Source of the DNA: Secundilactobacillus collinoides DSM 20515 = JCM 1123
Lineage (GTDB): Bacteria > Bacillota > Bacilli > Lactobacillales > Lactobacillaceae
Length of the DNA: 64,000 bases
Direction of reading: 5' to 3'
NCBI RefSeq assembly: GCF_001435975.1
Contig: NZ_AYYR01000013.1
Coordinates: 1-64,000 of the forward strand
Program-made: the position numbers and the translations under genes
Part shown: piece by piece, positions 61,701-64,000 of the stretch
Layout of the letters: each line of letters starts with the position of its first letter
Numbering within the stretch: the first letter of the stretch is position 1
Notes under the pieces: generated by a model
Databases searched by the model: none
What the model saw: only the letters and a program-made list of their open reading frames with translations
What the model was told of the DNA's origin: nothing

Positions 61701-62176
61701 GCGGTGACCAAATGGCCTTCGTGACGGGATCGGATCTGACCGGTGAAATCAGTCTCACCGTTTTTCCGAACCTCTACCGCCGGGTCAGCGAGTGGCTAGA
61801 TAAGGAAATCGTGGTGTTCGTCACTGGCAAAGCCGAGACGAACCGCGGCGGACTGCAGGTCGTTGCGAATAACCTGCAGGATGCGCGTCAGATCCAGCAA
61901 CCGGCTCAACAGCAGGGCAGCAGCAATGAACTGCCGCCGGCACCGCGCTGGTTCCTGCGTCTCGACCAGGCGCACGACACACCTGAGCTGACTGCCAAGC
62001 TGTTTGCCTTGTTAAGGACGCATTCCGGGAAGGTTCCGGTGATTTTGTACCGGCTTAAGGACGACAGTAAACGGGTACTGGCGAAACAGTACTGGCCGGG
62101 TGAGGGTGATCAGGTGCATCATGATTTGGTCTTGTTACTAGGTGAACAAAATGTTGTATTTCAAAGAAAAAACTAA
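58796..62176 (+). CDS. dnaE: DNA polymerase III alpha subunit (DnaE type)
   Basis: 1126 aa. PHP domain at the N-terminus ([23 protein letters not shown]), palm catalytic region with [24 protein letters not shown] and [20 protein letters not shown] (catalytic aspartates), finger motifs, a helix-hairpin-helix region ([20 protein letters not shown]), then an OB-fold domain and C-terminal tail. This is the lagging-strand/priming polymerase of Firmicutes, without its own exonuclease. The ATG at 58796 follows AAAGGGTGG; TTG 58772 is rejected. A TATACT box lies near 58760-58765. Confidence 0.97.
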   Translation: [1126 protein letters not shown]

Positions 62177-62208
62177 TTTACAAAATAAGAAACGCAATGT
62201 AAGAGCAA

Positions 62209-62224
62209 TGAAAACGCTTTAACA
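62209..62224 (+). promoter_or_regulatory. Candidate cre site (CcpA) upstream of pyk
   Basis: TGAAAACGCTTTAACA fits the catabolite-response pattern TGWAANCGNTNWCA, apart from one extra base. It is about 60 bp upstream of a TAGAAT -10 box. Glycolytic pyk genes are often CcpA-activated. Confidence 0.55.
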
Positions 62225-62376
62225 CTCAAATTCATGTAAAATCCGAAATTAGACGCAGACAATAATTTTGAAAAGTGTTAGAATAACTTTCGGAATCCAA
62301 ATTGTGCTGGTGCTTTGTCTCTAGTGAATTGTTCACGTGAGCGCCAGTCTTAAAATCCAAAGGAGAGATTTTTCTT

Positions 62377-64000
62377 ATGAAGAAAGTCAAGATCGTAAGT
62401 ACACTTGGCCCTGCTAGTACCGATGTCGATACTATTGTGAAGTTGATTGAAGCCGGCGCTAACATTTTCCGGTTCAACTTTTCCCACGGTGACCATGAAG
62501 AACATTTAGGTCGTTTAACCAATGTTCACGAAGCAGAAAAAATCACAGGTAAGACTGTTGGTATCATGTTGGATACCAAGGGTGCTGAAATCCGGACGAC
62601 CGTTCAAAAGGACGGCAAGATCTCATTCAGCACTGGTGATACTTTCCGGATCTCTATGGATGACTCTATTGAAGGTGACAAGGACAAGATCGCTGTCACT
62701 TATCCAGGTCTCTACGATGACGTTAACGAAGGCGGCCACGTCTTGTTCGATGATGGTCTGTTAGACACTGTAGTTGACAAGAAAGACGATGCAACTAAAG
62801 AATTAGTTGTTACTGTCCAAAACAATGGTGTGCTTGGTTCACGTAAGGGTGTTAACGCACCTGGCGTTTCAATCAACTTACCAGGGATCACTGAAAAGGA
62901 TGCCGATGACATTCGTTTCGGTTTGAATCACGAAATCAACTTTATCGCAGCTTCATTTGTTCGTAAGCCACAAGATGTTATGGACATTCGCGAACTTTTG
63001 GAAGAAAAGCACATGGAACACGTCCAAATCTTCCCTAAGATCGAATCACAAGAAGGTATCGACAACTTTGACGATATCATCAAGGTTTCTGATGGTTTGA
63101 TGGTCGCTCGTGGTGACATGGGTGTTGAAATTCCAGCTGAAAATGTGCCTTTGGTACAAAAGAGCTTGATTCGCAAGTGTAACATTTTAGGCAAGCCGGT
63201 TATCACCGCTACCCAAATGTTGGACTCAATGCAAGAAAACCCACGTCCTACTCGTGCCGAAGCTTCTGACGTTGCTAACGCCGTGTTTGACGGTACTGAC
63301 GCAACCATGCTTTCTGGTGAATCAGCTAACGGTGAATACCCAGTTGAATCCGTTGCTACGATGAACCGGATCGATATCAAGGCTGAAAACGCATTGAAGG
63401 ACTTCGGTACTGACAACATGGACTTCCAGACCGGTGACGTTACTGAATCCATTGGTGCTTCAGTTGCCCGTGTTGCTAAGACTTTGGGCGTGAAGACCAT
63501 CGTTGCAGCTACTGAATCAGGTTACACCGCTCGGATGATCAGCAAGTACCGTCCAGACGCAGACATCCTGGCCATCACTTTTGATGACCGGACTCGTCGC
63601 GGTTTGATGGTTAACTTTGGTGTTTACCCAATCGTTGCTGAAAAGCCAGCTAACACTGATGAAATGTTTGACTTGGCTGCTGCTAAAGCCGTTGAAACCG
63701 GCTTAGCTAAGGAAGGCGACTTGATCTTGATCACTGCCGGTGTTCCCGTTGGCGAACGCGGTACAACTAACCTGATGAAGGTTCAATTGATCGGTTCAAA
63801 GCTTGTTCGCGGCCAAGGCGTCGGTGATGACACTGTTATTGGTAAGGCCGTTGTTGCTACGTCAGCTGACGAAGCTAACAGCAAGACTACTGAAGGCAGC
63901 GTTTTGGTTACTAAGAACACTGACAAGGATTACTTGCCAGCTATCGAAAAAGCCAGCGCAATCATCGTTGAAAACGGTGGCTTGACTTCACACGCAGCCG
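62377..64000 (+). CDS. pyk: Pyruvate kinase, 3' end outside the window
   Basis: 541 codons seen, no stop before the window edge; the full protein is expected to be about 585 aa. KKVKIVSTLGPAS at the start, the catalytic region with MVARGDMGVEIP, and TATQMLDSMQENPRPTRAEASDVANAV are all present. The last part (GRVQGVGDDTVIGKAVVA-like, then IVENGGLTSHAA) is the extra C-terminal PEP-utiliser-like swivelling domain found in Bacillales and lactobacilli. It converts PEP and ADP to pyruvate and ATP. AAAGGAGAG precedes the ATG. It follows dnaE directly, with no pfkA between. Confidence 0.97.
   Translation, partial: MKKVKIVSTLGPASTDVDTIVKLIEAGANIFRFNFSHGDHEEHLGRLTNVHEAEKITGKTVGIMLDTKGAEIRTTVQKDGKISFSTGDTFRISMDDSIEGDKDKIAVTYPGLYDDVNEGGHVLFDDGLLDTVVDKKDDATKELVVTVQNNGVLGSRKGVNAPGVSINLPGITEKDADDIRFGLNHEINFIAASFVRKPQDVMDIRELLEEKHMEHVQIFPKIESQEGIDNFDDIIKVSDGLMVARGDMGVEIPAENVPLVQKSLIRKCNILGKPVITATQMLDSMQENPRPTRAEASDVANAVFDGTDATMLSGESANGEYPVESVATMNRIDIKAENALKDFGTDNMDFQTGDVTESIGASVARVAKTLGVKTIVAATESGYTARMISKYRPDADILAITFDDRTRRGLMVNFGVYPIVAEKPANTDEMFDLAAAKAVETGLAKEGDLILITAGVPVGERGTTNLMKVQLIGSKLVRGQGVGDDTVIGKAVVATSADEANSKTTEGSVLVTKNTDKDYLPAIEKASAIIVENGGLTSHAA

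Overview
The window looks like a chromosomal segment of a Gram-positive member of the Lactobacillaceae. The evidence is strong AAGGAGG-type ribosome binding sites, a glycyl T-box in front of glyQS, the order glyQS / dnaG-rpoD / trmK-yqfO-pepT / clpB / dnaE / pyk, a CtsR box ahead of clpB, and a surface protein with an LPQTxE sorting motif. In homofermentative lactobacilli dnaE is normally followed by pfkA and then pyk. Here pyk follows dnaE with only about 200 bp between them and no pfkA, which suggests (inference) an obligately heterofermentative species using the phosphoketolase pathway. No genus can be named from sequence alone.

Positions 1 to about 40.7 kb are an accessory, redox-rich region made of small regulator-plus-enzyme modules. 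It holds two DHA2-type drug exporters, three zinc alcohol dehydrogenases, several SDR and NAD(P)H-binding proteins, an aldo/keto reductase, an Old Yellow Enzyme homologue, SnoaL/NTF2-like proteins, a quinone oxidoreductase and three alpha/beta hydrolases. MarR, TetR, MerR and LysR regulators are interleaved with them. Five promoters share the MerR-specific layout (TTGCCT or TTGCTT, a 19-bp palindromic spacer, then a -10 box). They link both ADH genes near 3-4 kb to the divergent SDR / NAD(P)H-binding pair near 11 kb, and the MerR-family gene at 9694-10116 is the obvious candidate regulator. The same region carries cell-surface functions: a broken LPQTxE adhesin-like gene, a secreted matrixin-type protease, an amidase and a DUF915 hydrolase.

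Positions 40.7 to 64 kb are mostly conserved housekeeping genes: glyQS with its T-box, dnaG-rpoD, trmK-yqfO-pepT, clpB, dnaE and pyk. A TetR/quinone-oxidoreductase pair and a VTT-domain membrane protein sit between them.

The main unexplained features are: (i) a very long imperfect palindrome immediately followed by three tandem 106-bp repeats, non-coding, between glyS and a tetR gene (about 44.84-45.24 kb); (ii) three otherwise intact genes each carrying a single in-frame stop (NTF2-like at 6.4 kb, surface protein at 13.4 kb, GNAT at 35.6 kb) and an exporter whose best-placed start codon is ATC; (iii) several very long, near-perfect intergenic hairpins (21.2, 44.9, 58.1 and 58.25 kb); (iv) orphan regulated promoters with no gene behind them (2.76 and 25.5 kb).
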